Shown here in pieces: positions 52,562-61,507 of a stretch of 64,000 bases of DNA. The position numbers and the translations under genes are program-made. A model generated the notes under the pieces. It worked only from the letters and a program-made list of their open reading frames with translations. It was not told the DNA's origin and searched no databases. Positions within the stretch are counted from its first letter, which is position 1. Every line of letters begins with the position of its first letter. The stretch is from contig JAUNGD010000001.1 in the NCBI GenBank assembly GCA_030524705.1, positions 1-64,000 of the forward strand, written 5' to 3'. Source of the DNA: Lachnospiraceae bacterium. GTDB taxonomy: Bacteria; Bacillota; Clostridia; Lachnospirales; Lachnospiraceae.

Positions 52562-53449
52562 ATGAAACGTTTTATGAACCCGAGAATGATGCTTATTATC
52601 TCAATGGCGGTGTTTGGTACGCTGGGCCTGTTTGTGAGAAACATTTCCGTATCCTCCGGTGAGCTGGCGCTGTACCGGGCGATCCTGGCGGCTCTGCTGA
52701 TCGGAGCTTTTCTGCTTGTCACAAAGCAGAAAATCCCATTTCGTGAGATCAAAAAAGAAATCCCGCTGCTTTTGCTTTCTGGTGTGGCCATGGGCTTTAA
52801 CTGGATACTGCTTTTTGAAGCGTATAAGTATACGACGGTTTCCGTGGCGACCCTCAGCTATTATTTTGCTCCGGTGATTGTGACGGTGGCCTGTCCCATT
52901 TTGTTTAAGGAAAAGATGACGGCAAAGCAATGGATCTGCTTTTTCATGTCAACCCTTGGCATTGTACTGATCACGGGGATCGGGGATCTGTCGGTGGGAA
53001 ATAATCATTTTGTCGGCATTCTTTTTGGGCTGGGGGCCGCCTGTCTTTATGCGACGGTGGTTTTGCTCAACAAGTTTATTAAGAAGGTGGAGGGCATTCA
53101 CAGGACGTTTCTGCAGTTTATTGCGGCAATTCTCGTGCTGATTCCCTACGTGGGATTTACCAGCGGAGTCACGCTTTCAGGGTTGGACTTTACTGGCTGG
53201 ATCTGCCTGCTGATCGTGGGAATCGTCCATACCGGCGTGACCTACTGCCTGTACTTTTCTTCCCTGAAGGAGCTTCCGGGGCAGAAGGCCGCCATCCTGA
53301 GCTATATCGACCCGCTGGTAGCCGTCCTGGTATCGGTTCTGATTTTGGGGGAGAGCATGACGGTCACGCAGGTGATCGGCGGCGTTTTGATTTTAGGCTT
53401 TACCCTATGGAATGAAATGACACCGAAAAGCAGCAGAGAGGTGAAATGA
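52562..53449 (+). CDS. EamA/DMT-family transporter
   Basis: A 295-residue inner-membrane transporter of the drug/metabolite superfamily, with about ten membrane spans in two EamA halves. The first half contains FGTLGLFVRNISVSSGELALYRAILAALLIGAFL and the second half LFGLGAACLYATVVLLNKF and FSSLKELPGQKAAILSYIDPLVAVLVSVLILGE. The substrate is unknown; many members export amino acids or related metabolites. GAGGAG precedes ATG. It is the first gene of an operon with a MarR-GNAT gene that overlaps its stop by four bases, under an operator-bearing promoter. The MarR partner probably represses it. Confidence 0.9.
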   Translation: MKRFMNPRMMLIISMAVFGTLGLFVRNISVSSGELALYRAILAALLIGAFLLVTKQKIPFREIKKEIPLLLLSGVAMGFNWILLFEAYKYTTVSVATLSYYFAPVIVTVACPILFKEKMTAKQWICFFMSTLGIVLITGIGDLSVGNNHFVGILFGLGAACLYATVVLLNKFIKKVEGIHRTFLQFIAAILVLIPYVGFTSGVTLSGLDFTGWICLLIVGIVHTGVTYCLYFSSLKELPGQKAAILSYIDPLVAVLVSVLILGESMTVTQVIGGVLILGFTLWNEMTPKSSREVK

Positions 53450-54360
53450 TGCTTACACAGGACCAGATTGCAGATATTCAGGGATTTAACAAGGTATATC
53501 AAAACGTATTCAAATCGGTGGACGCGGCGATTATTGAAGCGGGGTATTCCTTAACGGAAAAGGAGGTTTTGCTGGAGATCAGCAAGACGGAGCGCTGCAC
53601 GGCCAATATTCTGATCGGGCAGCTGGGGATTGACCGCAGCTATATGAGCCGGATGCTGAAGCGGTTTGAGAGGCTGGGGCTGATCCAAAAGGCTGTTTCG
53701 GATACGGACAGCCGGATCAAATACATTCATCTCACTGATTTTGGAAGGGAGGAATTTAACCGCCTGAGCGATATACAGAACAGGCAGATTGCCTGTGCCT
53801 TTGAAAAGCTGTCCTCTGAGGACGTCCATGCGATCTGCTCGGCCCTGGTTATGACGAGAAATAAGCTTTCGGCGGCCAACGATGTGATCACCATTCGTCC
53901 GTTTAAGCAGAGTGATATTGAATACGTGATTTCCAGGCACAAAACCCTGTACTATGCGGAGCGGCACTTGTCCGGTACGTTTTCTGCCTACGTGGATAAA
54001 ATTGTCTACGAATTTGTGGAGCAGTTTAACCCGGAGACGGATTGCCTGAACATTCTGGAATGCAACGGAGTACCGGCGGGCAGCATAGCCATAAAAAAGG
54101 CGGGGGAGGATGCCGCCCAGCTCCGGTTTTTCATGCTGGAGCCGGAAATGCGCCGGCGGGGGTACGGCAACAGGCTGATGGACATGGCCCTGGATTTCTG
54201 CAGGGACAGAAATTACAAAATGGTCTTTCTGCTGACCATCACTGCGCAGGTTGTTGCGCGGCACGTCTATGAAACCCATGGCTTTTGCAGGGTGTCCGGC
54301 ACCGACAGATCCGAGTGGGGAGAAGGGGTAATCGAGGAGCGCTGGGAGTTGCGTCTGTGA
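53446..54360 (+). CDS. MarR-GNAT fusion regulator
   Basis: A 304-residue two-domain protein. Residues 1-145 form a MarR winged-helix domain (YSLTEKEVLLEISKTERCTANILIGQLGIDRSYMSRMLKRFERLGLIQKAVSDTDSRIKYIHLT). Residues 150-304 form a GNAT acetyltransferase (VITIRPFKQSDIEYVISRHK, then LRFFMLEPEMRRRGYGNRLMDMALDFCRD with the acetyl-CoA loop RRRGYGN). This fusion is a known family whose acetylated substrate is usually unknown. It overlaps the EamA transporter gene by four bases (ATGA). The paired operators upstream of the operon suggest self-repression. Confidence 0.93.
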   Translation: MMLTQDQIADIQGFNKVYQNVFKSVDAAIIEAGYSLTEKEVLLEISKTERCTANILIGQLGIDRSYMSRMLKRFERLGLIQKAVSDTDSRIKYIHLTDFGREEFNRLSDIQNRQIACAFEKLSSEDVHAICSALVMTRNKLSAANDVITIRPFKQSDIEYVISRHKTLYYAERHLSGTFSAYVDKIVYEFVEQFNPETDCLNILECNGVPAGSIAIKKAGEDAAQLRFFMLEPEMRRRGYGNRLMDMALDFCRDRNYKMVFLLTITAQVVARHVYETHGFCRVSGTDRSEWGEGVIEERWELRL

Positions 54361-54417
54361 GCAGAGCAGAAAATTTTTGTTTTGTACAAGGAAGGGCGAA
54401 GGCGGTGAACAGAAAAG

Positions 54418-54951
54418 ATGAGTGAGATTGTGATAAGATATATCGAAAGAGAACGTGCCTCTGACATTAACATTAAAAATGAGCCATTTAAGCTTTTCGG
54501 GCGTATGTTGCCGTGCTATCAGGACGGCAGATGGAGCTTCACCACGGTGGAAAATGAGAAGATTGGGTGGGATATTTTTCCAGATGAAAATTATGACTAT
54601 GAAAAAATGAAGCAGGATCATATTTTTATCGGCGCCTATGACGGTTCTGCGTGTATCGGTCTGGCGATACTGCAAAAGCAATGGCATAAATATATTTATT
54701 TGTATGATTTGAAGGTGAATCGTTCCTACCGCGGTGGGCATATCGCCACCAAAATGATAGATACGGCCTGTGCCTATGCGAAGGAGCAGGGCTATCGCGG
54801 CGTGTGGACAATCGGGCAGGATAACAATCTGGCGGCCTGTTTGTTCTATGTGAAGAATGGTTTCAGGATCGGGGGACTGGATACGAATATTTATATTGGG
54901 ACAAGCCAGGAGGGCAAGGCAGATATTTATTTCTATAAAGACGCAAAATAA
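54418..54951 (+). CDS. GNAT acetyltransferase resembling streptothricin acetyltransferases
   Basis: A 177-residue GNAT protein. The region EPFKLFGRMLPCYQDGRWSFT, the IYLYDLKVNRSYRGGHIATKMIDTACAYAKEQGY acetyl-CoA site, and QDNNLAACLFYVKNGFRIGGLDTNIY follow the order and wording of SatA-type streptothricin acetyltransferases. That resemblance is by eye; acetylation of another amine is equally possible. There is no sign of mobility (no transposon or odd base composition nearby), so it is probably intrinsic rather than acquired resistance. A GAAGGCGG site lies about 12 bases upstream. Confidence 0.75.
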   Translation: MSEIVIRYIERERASDINIKNEPFKLFGRMLPCYQDGRWSFTTVENEKIGWDIFPDENYDYEKMKQDHIFIGAYDGSACIGLAILQKQWHKYIYLYDLKVNRSYRGGHIATKMIDTACAYAKEQGYRGVWTIGQDNNLAACLFYVKNGFRIGGLDTNIYIGTSQEGKADIYFYKDAK

Positions 54952-54980
54952 GAAAACTGTAAATTTCTGGCTTACAATGA

Positions 54981-55012
54981 CAGGGGGGAGCAGCAAAATG
55001 CCGCTCCCCCTG
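54981..55012. terminator. Stem-loop between convergent acetyltransferase and malQ
   Basis: Stem CAGGGGGGAGC / GCTCCCCCTG with an eleven-base loop. No T run follows on either strand, so termination may depend on Rho or the stem may only stabilise ends. Confidence 0.45.
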
Positions 55013-55066
55013 CTTGCATGCTTCTTTATACTGTGCCATCGCCCAGAGTGTTTTATTGAAATTTGT

Positions 55067-56605
55067 TTACCGGTTGTACAGCTGCGTTGTGCGGAGCAGC
55101 CATTCGCAGCGCTCCTCGCTCAGCGCTTCCTTCCGGTAACGGAACGCCCAGTTCGCCGCGGCCACTCCAGGTGTGTTCATCCGGGCGTCGCTGCCCAGAA
55201 TCAGCAGATCCTGGATCGGGAAAATTGCGTATTTTGCAATGCTGCCCATGCAGAAACGGATGAAGTCAAGGCTGACGCAGTTGCCGTCGGTGTTGCCGTA
55301 GCGGCGGATGCGGTCCCGGACGATCTCAGGCTGTACGGCGTACCAGCCCATGGTCGTGTCGTTGTCATGGGTGCCGGTGTAGCAGATGCAGTTCGTGGTG
55401 GTATAGAAATGCGGTACGTAATTTGTATCGTTCATATCGCCGAAGCCGAACTGAAGCACCTTCATGCCCGGGAAGCCGAATTCATCTCTCAGATGCTCTA
55501 CCTCCGGGGTGATAACGCCGAGATCCTCTGCAAAGATCGGAAGGTCATCGCCAAGCTCCTTCTGGATCGCCTTGAACAGGTCCTCGCAGGGTCCCTTGAC
55601 CCATTTGCCGTTGATGGCGGTCTCCTCCCCGGCGGGTACGGACCAGTACGCCTCGAAGCCGCGGAAATGGTCGATGCGCAGGTAATCCGTCAGCGCAAGC
55701 TGGCGTTTGATGCGGCGGATCCACCAGGCGTAGGAGGTCTCCTTGTGATAATCCCAGTCATACAGCGGATTGCCCCAAAGCTGTCCGGTGGCGCTGAAAT
55801 AATCCGGCGGAACTCCCGCAATGCTGGTGGGATGTCCCTTGGAATCCAGCTGGAACAGCTTCTTCCCGCTCCATACGTCGGCGCTGTCCAGAGCTACGAA
55901 GATCGGAATATCGCCGATGATCTCCACTTCATTTTCGTGGGCGTAATCCCTCAGCTCAATCCACTGCTTCTGGAAAATGAACTGAACGAAGCAATAATAG
56001 TGGATCTGCTGGGAAAGCTTCTGCCGCCAGAGCTTCTTCGAGGTCTCTGTCGGATTCAGAATATCCTCCTCCCAGTCAAGCCAGCAGCGGCCCTCATGGT
56101 AATCCTTACATGCCATGAACAGGGCGTAATCATCCAGCCAGTCCTTTTCCTCCTCACAGAACAGCTCGAACTCCTCCAGAAGCGTCTTGTCAGGAGTGTG
56201 GAAAAAGGCAGTCCAGGCCTTTTTCAGAAGACCGGTTTTGTATGTAATCACAGAACCGTAATCCACCTTTGTATCATCCCAATCTGGAATATGGGCAACA
56301 TCTTCCTGGGTCAGCAGCTTCAGCTCCACCAGCTTGTCAGGGCTGATGATCAGCGGCTGTCCGGCAAAGGCAGAAAAGCCCTGGTACGGTGAGTCGCCGA
56401 AGCCGGTGGGCCCAAGGGGCAGTACCTGCCATAAATGCTGGCCTGATTTTTTCAGAAAATCAATAAAGTCATAGGCGCCCGGGCCCATGTCACCGATCCC
56501 GTAGGGAGAAGGAAAAGAAGTCGGGTGAACGAGAATTCCAGAAACCCGAACCTGCTTTTTCTTTTCTGTAAGTTCAGTGTCTTTTGATGTCTGTACAGTA
56601 TTCAT
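55067..56605 (-). CDS. malQ: 4-alpha-glucanotransferase (amylomaltase)
   Basis: GH77 enzyme transferring alpha-1,4-glucan segments, serving maltodextrin and glycogen turnover. The 512 residues match the short amylomaltase form. Landmarks are SGILVHPTSFPSPYGIGDMG near residue 22, WQVLPLGPTGFGDSPYQ near 59, GDIPIFVALDSADVW near 231, and the catalytic set: YLRIDHFRG with nucleophile Asp312, FAEDLG with acid/base Glu360, GTHDND with Asp414. GGAGGAG precedes ATG, and a good promoter is upstream. It lies some 5 kb from glgC-glgD on the opposite strand. Confidence 0.95.
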   Translation of the reverse strand: MNTVQTSKDTELTEKKKQVRVSGILVHPTSFPSPYGIGDMGPGAYDFIDFLKKSGQHLWQVLPLGPTGFGDSPYQGFSAFAGQPLIISPDKLVELKLLTQEDVAHIPDWDDTKVDYGSVITYKTGLLKKAWTAFFHTPDKTLLEEFELFCEEEKDWLDDYALFMACKDYHEGRCWLDWEEDILNPTETSKKLWRQKLSQQIHYYCFVQFIFQKQWIELRDYAHENEVEIIGDIPIFVALDSADVWSGKKLFQLDSKGHPTSIAGVPPDYFSATGQLWGNPLYDWDYHKETSYAWWIRRIKRQLALTDYLRIDHFRGFEAYWSVPAGEETAINGKWVKGPCEDLFKAIQKELGDDLPIFAEDLGVITPEVEHLRDEFGFPGMKVLQFGFGDMNDTNYVPHFYTTTNCICYTGTHDNDTTMGWYAVQPEIVRDRIRRYGNTDGNCVSLDFIRFCMGSIAKYAIFPIQDLLILGSDARMNTPGVAAANWAFRYRKEALSEERCEWLLRTTQLYNR

Positions 56606-56659
56606 GATGTTCTCCTCCGATGTTTTGCGTATCCTTCGATACGCTTTGTAATCCGCTTT

Positions 56660-56688
56660 ATTATACTAAAGAAATAATCCGATGACAA
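56660..56688 (-). promoter_or_regulatory. malQ promoter
   Basis: On the minus strand TTGTCA, 17 bp, TATAAT. The start point is about 50 bp before ATG. Confidence 0.75.
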
Positions 56689-56752
56689 TATTTTATTTTT
56701 TGTTCGTCATATTTGTGACGGAAAGGAAATAACAATAATAGAAAACGATGGA

Positions 56753-57181
56753 ATGGTGCGGAAGATGAAAAAATGCAGGATTCTGTTGTTTCTTTTTATT
56801 ATGATGCTGTCAGGCGTGTTGGCGGGATGCGGCGCAGCCGGCCAGGGGACGGCAGGTGACAGAAAAGAAGTTGATTATACGGTTGCGGACGCCAGAAAGC
56901 TTCCCGAAGAGCTTGCCAGGCTGATCGAGGAAAACAAGAAGGAGGAAATACGGATGACGTATACCGACGGGGCAGATATGTATCTGATCCGGGGATACGG
57001 AGAGCAGGAGACGGGAGGATACAGCATCGAGGTGGCGGAATGCTCGGAGGACGGGGAAACGGTTTATTTTGACACGAGGCTTCTGGGACCCTCCGGTCAG
57101 GAAAAGCTTCCGAAGGAGCCGTCGTATCCGTTTCTCGTCGTGAAAATCGAGACGAGGGAAAAGGACGTTTTGATACAGTAA
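56753..57181 (+). CDS. PrcB-like lipoprotein
   Basis: A 142-residue secreted lipoprotein. The signal peptide ends in the lipobox LAGC (Cys at about residue 26). The mature part carries a compact domain with DMYLIRGYGEQETGGYSIEVAECSEDGETVYFDTRLLGPSG and a final YPFLVVKIETREKDV. The GEQETGGYSIEV block is the mark of PrcB_C domains, named after a protease-stabilising protein of Treponema. Whether it aids a protease here is unknown; a CtpA-like protease is in the window at 18 kb but unlinked. ATG 56753 is taken as start; GTG 56756 and ATG 56765 are also possible, as no strong ribosome site decides. Confidence 0.75.
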   Translation: MVRKMKKCRILLFLFIMMLSGVLAGCGAAGQGTAGDRKEVDYTVADARKLPEELARLIEENKKEEIRMTYTDGADMYLIRGYGEQETGGYSIEVAECSEDGETVYFDTRLLGPSGQEKLPKEPSYPFLVVKIETREKDVLIQ

Positions 57182-57232
57182 CGGCAGAAAAAGATTTTAA
57201 AATGAGAAAATAGCATGGAAAGGCGGAGGCGT

Positions 57233-58804
57233 ATGGAGCTTTTGATGAAAAACATACACATGTGCAGGCAGATAAAACAGGCGGAAACGCAGATCACCCT
57301 GGACGAGGATCTGAACGTTCCTGACGTGAGGCCGGATGCACAGATGATCATACAGAGCCGGGAGCGGGTCACGCTGGAACACACCCGGGCCGAGAACGGG
57401 AAGCTGTATGTAGATGGTTTTATGGAGGTCAGTATACTTTATCTGGACGACACGAAGGAAAGGCAGATCCACCGGCTGGATACGAAGCTGCCCTTTGATG
57501 AAGCAATCACGGTGGAGGGCTTGGAGGCCGGAGACAACGTCCGTATCCGTTATGAAACGGAGGATCTGAACGTTACGCTGATCAATTCCCGGAAGCTGGC
57601 AATCCGGGGACTTTTGAGCTTTACTGCGTCGGTGGATGAGATCTACGATATGTCGGCCGCCGTGGAGACCCAGTCCGGCATTGAGCTGTGCGAACGGAGA
57701 AAAAAGCTGGAGCTGATGCAGCTGGAGGTGCAGAAAAAGGATATTCTGCGGCTGAAGGAGGAACTGCAGATTCCTTCTAACAAGCCGAATATCCATGAGA
57801 TCCTGTGGGACAGCGTGCAGCTTCGGGGCTGCCGCATCACGCTTCAGGACGGGAAATTTTCTGCTCAGGGCAGCATTTTTGTGTTTGTACTGTACCGGAC
57901 CGCAGATGAGGCCCAGAGCGTGCAGTGGCAGGAGCAGCTGGTTCCCTTCGAGGGAGAGATCGAGTGCGGCGGATGCCGGGAGGGGCTGGTGCCGGATATG
58001 GAAGTTTCCCTGGCCCAGCCGGAGCTGACGGTGAAGGAGGATACGGATGGGGAGCCGCGGTTGTTCCATCTGGAAGGAATGCTGGAATTTGAGATACGGC
58101 TCTACGGCACCGAGGAGGCGGAGATCCTGGAAGATGTCTATTCCCCGGAAAAGGAGCTGGAGCTGGTGACGAGCCAGGAGGTCTACGAAAGCCTGGTGAT
58201 GAAAAACGAGTCGAAATGCAAGGCGGCGGGCAAAATACGGATACAGGCCGCAAAGCCCAGGATTTTGCAGATCTGCCACAGCAACGGCAGCATCAAGATC
58301 GACAGTACGAAGCTCGTGGAGGGCGGCATCCGTATCGAGGGGGCCGTGCCGGTGTCGATCCTCTATATTTCCTCGGATGATACGATGCCCTTTGCCGTGC
58401 TGGAAGGGATCATTCCCTTTACCCATGTGGCGGAGGTGCCGGAAATTGATTCGTCCTGCCGCTTTACGCTGACGGCAGATATGGATCAGCTTCTGGCGAC
58501 CATGGCGGACAGCGAGGAGATCGAGGTCAAGGTCACAATCAGCCTGAATCTGTTTGTGGCCAGGGCCAGAAAGCAGCAGTGCATCCATGAGATCAGCGAA
58601 AGGGATTATGAGCTGGAGCGGCTGGAGGCTGTGCCGGGGATCACGGGATATATCGTGCAGGGCCGGGAGACTTTGTGGGATATTGCAAAGCAGTATTACC
58701 TTACGCCGAAGCAGATCATGGAGATGAACGGTCTGGAGTCGGAGGAAATCAAAAAAGGAGACTGCCTGATCCTGATGAAAAGTATGGTTCGTCAGTTTTC
58801 ATAA
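57233..58804 (+). CDS. SPOCS (DUF3794) and LysM domain protein
   Basis: A 523-residue protein with repeated SPOCS/DUF3794 domains (roughly 25-150, 170-300 and 310-455) and a C-terminal LysM domain (about 470-520: GYIVQGRETLWDIAKQYYLTPKQIMEMNGLESEEIKKGDCLIL). SPOCS domains occur in SpoIVA-recruited coat morphogenetic proteins such as SpoVID, and LysM binds peptidoglycan, so a spore-cortex or coat role is likely in this probably spore-forming host. No signal peptide is present. I choose ATG 57233 because the MELLMKNIH opening fits the family; upstream codons add Arg-rich residues without a clear site. It follows the PrcB-like gene by 51 bp. Confidence 0.88.
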   Translation: MELLMKNIHMCRQIKQAETQITLDEDLNVPDVRPDAQMIIQSRERVTLEHTRAENGKLYVDGFMEVSILYLDDTKERQIHRLDTKLPFDEAITVEGLEAGDNVRIRYETEDLNVTLINSRKLAIRGLLSFTASVDEIYDMSAAVETQSGIELCERRKKLELMQLEVQKKDILRLKEELQIPSNKPNIHEILWDSVQLRGCRITLQDGKFSAQGSIFVFVLYRTADEAQSVQWQEQLVPFEGEIECGGCREGLVPDMEVSLAQPELTVKEDTDGEPRLFHLEGMLEFEIRLYGTEEAEILEDVYSPEKELELVTSQEVYESLVMKNESKCKAAGKIRIQAAKPRILQICHSNGSIKIDSTKLVEGGIRIEGAVPVSILYISSDDTMPFAVLEGIIPFTHVAEVPEIDSSCRFTLTADMDQLLATMADSEEIEVKVTISLNLFVARARKQQCIHEISERDYELERLEAVPGITGYIVQGRETLWDIAKQYYLTPKQIMEMNGLESEEIKKGDCLILMKSMVRQFS

Positions 58805-58890
58805 AAATAGAAAATCTGTTGTTCTTTCATTGACATGAAAAGACAGGAACGGTAAAATGGATTGTATACAAAATGCAGGAGAGTACAAAG

Positions 58891-59781
58891 ATGAATGAAC
58901 TGAAGCTGAAGGCGATGGCAAAGATTAATCTTGGTCTGGACGTTTTGCGGAAGCGTGAGGACGGCTATCATGATTTGCGTATGGTCATGCAGAGTATTTA
59001 TTTGTATGATCAGATTGAGATGGCGAAGACCCGGGAGCCGGGGATCACGGTCACCACGAACCTGAGCTATCTTCCGACAGGAGAGGATAATCTCGTGTAT
59101 AAGGCGGCGAAGCTGCTGGCCGACGAGTTTCATATCAGGCAGGGCGTTAGGATTCATCTGAAAAAATACATTCCGGTGGCGGCAGGGCTGGCGGGGGGAA
59201 GCTCCGATGCGGCGGCCGTGCTGGTGGGGATGAACCGCATGTTCCAGCTCGGGCTTTCCCAGGAGGAGCTGATGGAGCGGGGCGTGAAGATCGGGGCGGA
59301 CGTTCCGTACTGCATCCTGCGGGGGACGGCTCTGGCGGAGGGCATCGGGGAGGTGCTGACCCGGCTCCCGGATGCTCCGGATCTGCATGTGGTGCTGGCG
59401 AAGCCGCCGATTCACGTCTCCACGGCCTTTGTTTACGGGAATCTTAAGGCTGATCAGTTGGAGCGGCATCCCGATATCGACGCGCAGGTGCAGGCGATTC
59501 GCGGCGGAGATCCCTATGAAATGGCATCGCTGATGGGAAATGTGCTGGAGACGGTGACGATTCCGGCGTATCCGGTCATCGAGGAGATCAAGGAGTGCAT
59601 GAAACGCTGCGGGGCGGTAAATGCTATGATGAGCGGCAGCGGGCCGACGGTGTTCGGATTGTTTGACGATGAGAAGAAGGCGCAGGCGGCCTATGACGAG
59701 CTGAACGGAGGCAGCCTGGCAAAAAATGTATTTCTGACAAAATTTTTCCACAACAGGCAGAGCACGCAGGCGCTTCTTTGA
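58891..59781 (+). CDS. ispE: 4-diphosphocytidyl-2-C-methyl-D-erythritol kinase
   Basis: Fourth step of the MEP isoprenoid pathway, phosphorylating CDP-ME. The 296 residues show the GHMP kinase pattern: AMAKINLGLDVLRKREDGYHDL at 8-29, the phosphate loop PVAAGLAGGSSDAAAVL at 95-111, GADVPYCILRGTALAEGIGE, and a C-terminal MMSGSGPTVFGLFD. ATG 58891 has AGGAG eight bases upstream; an earlier in-frame ATG at 58873 overlaps that site. A GC-rich 93-bp gap follows before the GntR gene. Confidence 0.95.
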   Translation: MNELKLKAMAKINLGLDVLRKREDGYHDLRMVMQSIYLYDQIEMAKTREPGITVTTNLSYLPTGEDNLVYKAAKLLADEFHIRQGVRIHLKKYIPVAAGLAGGSSDAAAVLVGMNRMFQLGLSQEELMERGVKIGADVPYCILRGTALAEGIGEVLTRLPDAPDLHVVLAKPPIHVSTAFVYGNLKADQLERHPDIDAQVQAIRGGDPYEMASLMGNVLETVTIPAYPVIEEIKECMKRCGAVNAMMSGSGPTVFGLFDDEKKAQAAYDELNGGSLAKNVFLTKFFHNRQSTQALL

Positions 59782-59874
59782 GGCGTCCGGGCCTGAAAGC
59801 CTGCCTGACGAAGGGCCTCCGGCGAAGCGCCGGCGGGATGGATGTACGGCCGCATGTGCGGTATGGAGGAAAGT

Positions 59875-60549
59875 ATGGTAGAGAATTTTCAATTACAGAT
59901 GAATGAATATCTGCCGCTGCGGGATGTGGTATTTCAGACTCTGCGGCAGGCGATACTGCGGGGAGAGCTGCGGCCCGGAGAGCGTCTGATGGAGATTCAT
60001 CTGGCGCAGAAGCTTGGAGTCAGCAGAACGCCGGTGAGGGAGGCTATTCGCAAGCTGGAGCTTGAAGGGCTGGTGATCATGATACCGCGCAAGGGCGCTG
60101 TTGTGGCCGAGATCACGGTATCGGATCTGGAGGATGTGCTGGAGGTGCGTATGGCTCTGGAGGAGCTGGCGGTCAAGCATGCCTGCCGGAGGATCACCCA
60201 GGAGCAGCTCGCCGAGCTTCGGAAGCTGGCGGACGAATTCAAAAAGACCCTGTACGGCAGCGACGTGGGGGCCTGTGCCGAGGCCGATATGAAATTCCAT
60301 GAGGCGATCTATGAGGCCACCGGCAACGGACGTCTCGTGCAGATCCTGAACAATCTCCGGGAGCAGATGTACCGCTACCGGATGGAGTATTTAAAGGACC
60401 GCCAGTCCCACAGCCTTCTGGTGCAGGAGCACGAGGAGATCCTGCATTATCTTGAGGAGCGGGACGAAGAAAAGGCCCTGGAGGTGACAAGTCTTCACAT
60501 CGGGCGGCAGAAGGAGCATATTATCGCGGCGTTGAACGCAAAAGAATAG
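59875..60549 (+). CDS. GntR/FadR-family transcriptional regulator
   Basis: A 224-residue regulator with an N-terminal GntR winged helix (LRDVVFQTLRQAILRGELRPGERLMEIHLAQKLGVSRTPVREAIRKLELEGLVIMIPRKGAVV) and a C-terminal FCD ligand domain. The latter has the metal-binding set AEADMKFHEAIYEATGN, DRQSHSLLVQEHEEILHYL and ALEVTSLHI. The start at ATG 59875 follows GGAGG by five bases; ATGs at 59842 and 59863 are also in frame. FCD-type GntR regulators often respond to carboxylic acids; the ligand and targets here are unknown, and neighbours (ispE, a membrane protein) do not help. Confidence 0.92.
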   Translation: MVENFQLQMNEYLPLRDVVFQTLRQAILRGELRPGERLMEIHLAQKLGVSRTPVREAIRKLELEGLVIMIPRKGAVVAEITVSDLEDVLEVRMALEELAVKHACRRITQEQLAELRKLADEFKKTLYGSDVGACAEADMKFHEAIYEATGNGRLVQILNNLREQMYRYRMEYLKDRQSHSLLVQEHEEILHYLEERDEEKALEVTSLHIGRQKEHIIAALNAKE

Positions 60550-60572
60550 CAGACTGTATATCAGTAAATACT

Positions 60573-60620
60573 AAAGGGTATCCTGTAGGGAAAAGATTGT
60601 TTCCCCAGGGTATCCTTTTT
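60573..60620 (+). terminator. Terminator after the GntR gene
   Basis: Long stem in which AAAGGGTATCCT pairs with AGGGTATCCTTT (two G-T pairs), continued by AGGGAAA/TTTCCCC around a six-base loop, and ending in T5. Confidence 0.8.
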
Positions 60621-60656
60621 CAATTATGCGGCCCGGGGCTGAAGGAGCGTGAAACT

Positions 60657-61409
60657 ATGCTGGGAAAAAAGGCAGAGCGATCATTACAGAAAGAAAAGCG
60701 GTCATCACAAAAGGAAAGGTTGTCACCGCAGAAGCAAACATTCTCATCGCGGCAGGTAAACGCCATTGTGCTAGCGGAGGGAGTAGCGAGATTCTGCGTC
60801 CTGCTTCCGATCCTGACGACAGGCGTGTGGCGGGGAAGGGGCTTGGGGATCTTTACGGCGGCCTGTCTTGCGGGATGCCTGGTGACGGGGCTTCTGGAAC
60901 GGTGCATGTGGGCGGAGGATACCTTTTTTCATACTCTTTTTTATACCCAGGGAAGAAGGCTTACTCTGGTATCCTACGCGGCGGTGTTCTGGTTTTTTCT
61001 GGCCCAGATCCCGGTGATGCTCCGCATGGCCTCGGAGATCATGCTGTATTATATTAAGCTTGTACCCGCAGACGGGATCCTGAAATATTCCTTCTTTTTT
61101 CTGCCCTTTCTCATTTCCTCTGCGCTGAACGCATTTTTTTATATGCGGAGAATTTACCTGCGGCTGTATGGGGAAGGGATCGGCTGCTGCGGGGCATTGC
61201 AGAGGACGTGGATTCTGCGGATCCGGGACTGGATCTGGTGGGTTCTTGTGCTGGCCGCGTGCGCCCTGGCGGCGGGCTTTCGGGACCGGTATGCTATGGC
61301 GGGCTTTTACTGCGCGTATAACTGGCAGCTCATGGTCTGCGTATTTCTGCTGCTCTGGATTTTTTCGGTATTCCGTAAAAAGAAGGGAAAAAGGGATTGT
61401 GGGTATTGA
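60657..61409 (+). CDS. Polytopic membrane protein of unknown function
   Basis: A 250-residue protein with a Lys/Ser/Gln-rich cytoplasmic N-terminus (about 1-35, with EKRSSQKERLSPQK-type repeats) and roughly six membrane spans. The opening of the membrane part (SRQVNAIVLAEGVARFCVLLPILTTG) has a faint likeness to GerAB-type germination permeases, but the protein is shorter and I would not assign it. The spans end in a basic tail (RKKKGKRDCGY). ATG 60657 has GAAGGAG nine bases before it. It lies alone between two terminators of similar sequence. Confidence 0.7.
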   Translation: MLGKKAERSLQKEKRSSQKERLSPQKQTFSSRQVNAIVLAEGVARFCVLLPILTTGVWRGRGLGIFTAACLAGCLVTGLLERCMWAEDTFFHTLFYTQGRRLTLVSYAAVFWFFLAQIPVMLRMASEIMLYYIKLVPADGILKYSFFFLPFLISSALNAFFYMRRIYLRLYGEGIGCCGALQRTWILRIRDWIWWVLVLAACALAAGFRDRYAMAGFYCAYNWQLMVCVFLLLWIFSVFRKKKGKRDCGY

Positions 61410-61458
61410 AATTTCTGTGCTATACTAATATACTGCAATGTTGTAAATGAGTATATGG

Positions 61459-61507
61459 AAGGATACCAGGATTGCGGAAGCACGAAGCAATCCGCGGGGT
61501 ATCTTTT
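61459..61507 (+). terminator. Terminator between the membrane protein and argS
   Basis: Outer stem AAGGATACC / GGGTATCTTTT around an inner GGATTGC / GCAATCC stem. It has no T-box features (no AGGGTGGNACCGCG), so I read it as a terminator rather than an argS leader. Its GGGTATC-T core is shared with the terminator at 60573. Confidence 0.65.

Noticed and set aside
54418..54951. Acquired antibiotic-resistance gene
   Set aside because: The SatA-like resemblance is by eye only, and no mobile element or compositional shift surrounds the gene.
54857..56392. Long plus-strand ORF (511 codons) opposite malQ
   Set aside because: It is antisense to an intact amylomaltase with all catalytic residues, and overlaps the end of the acetyltransferase gene.
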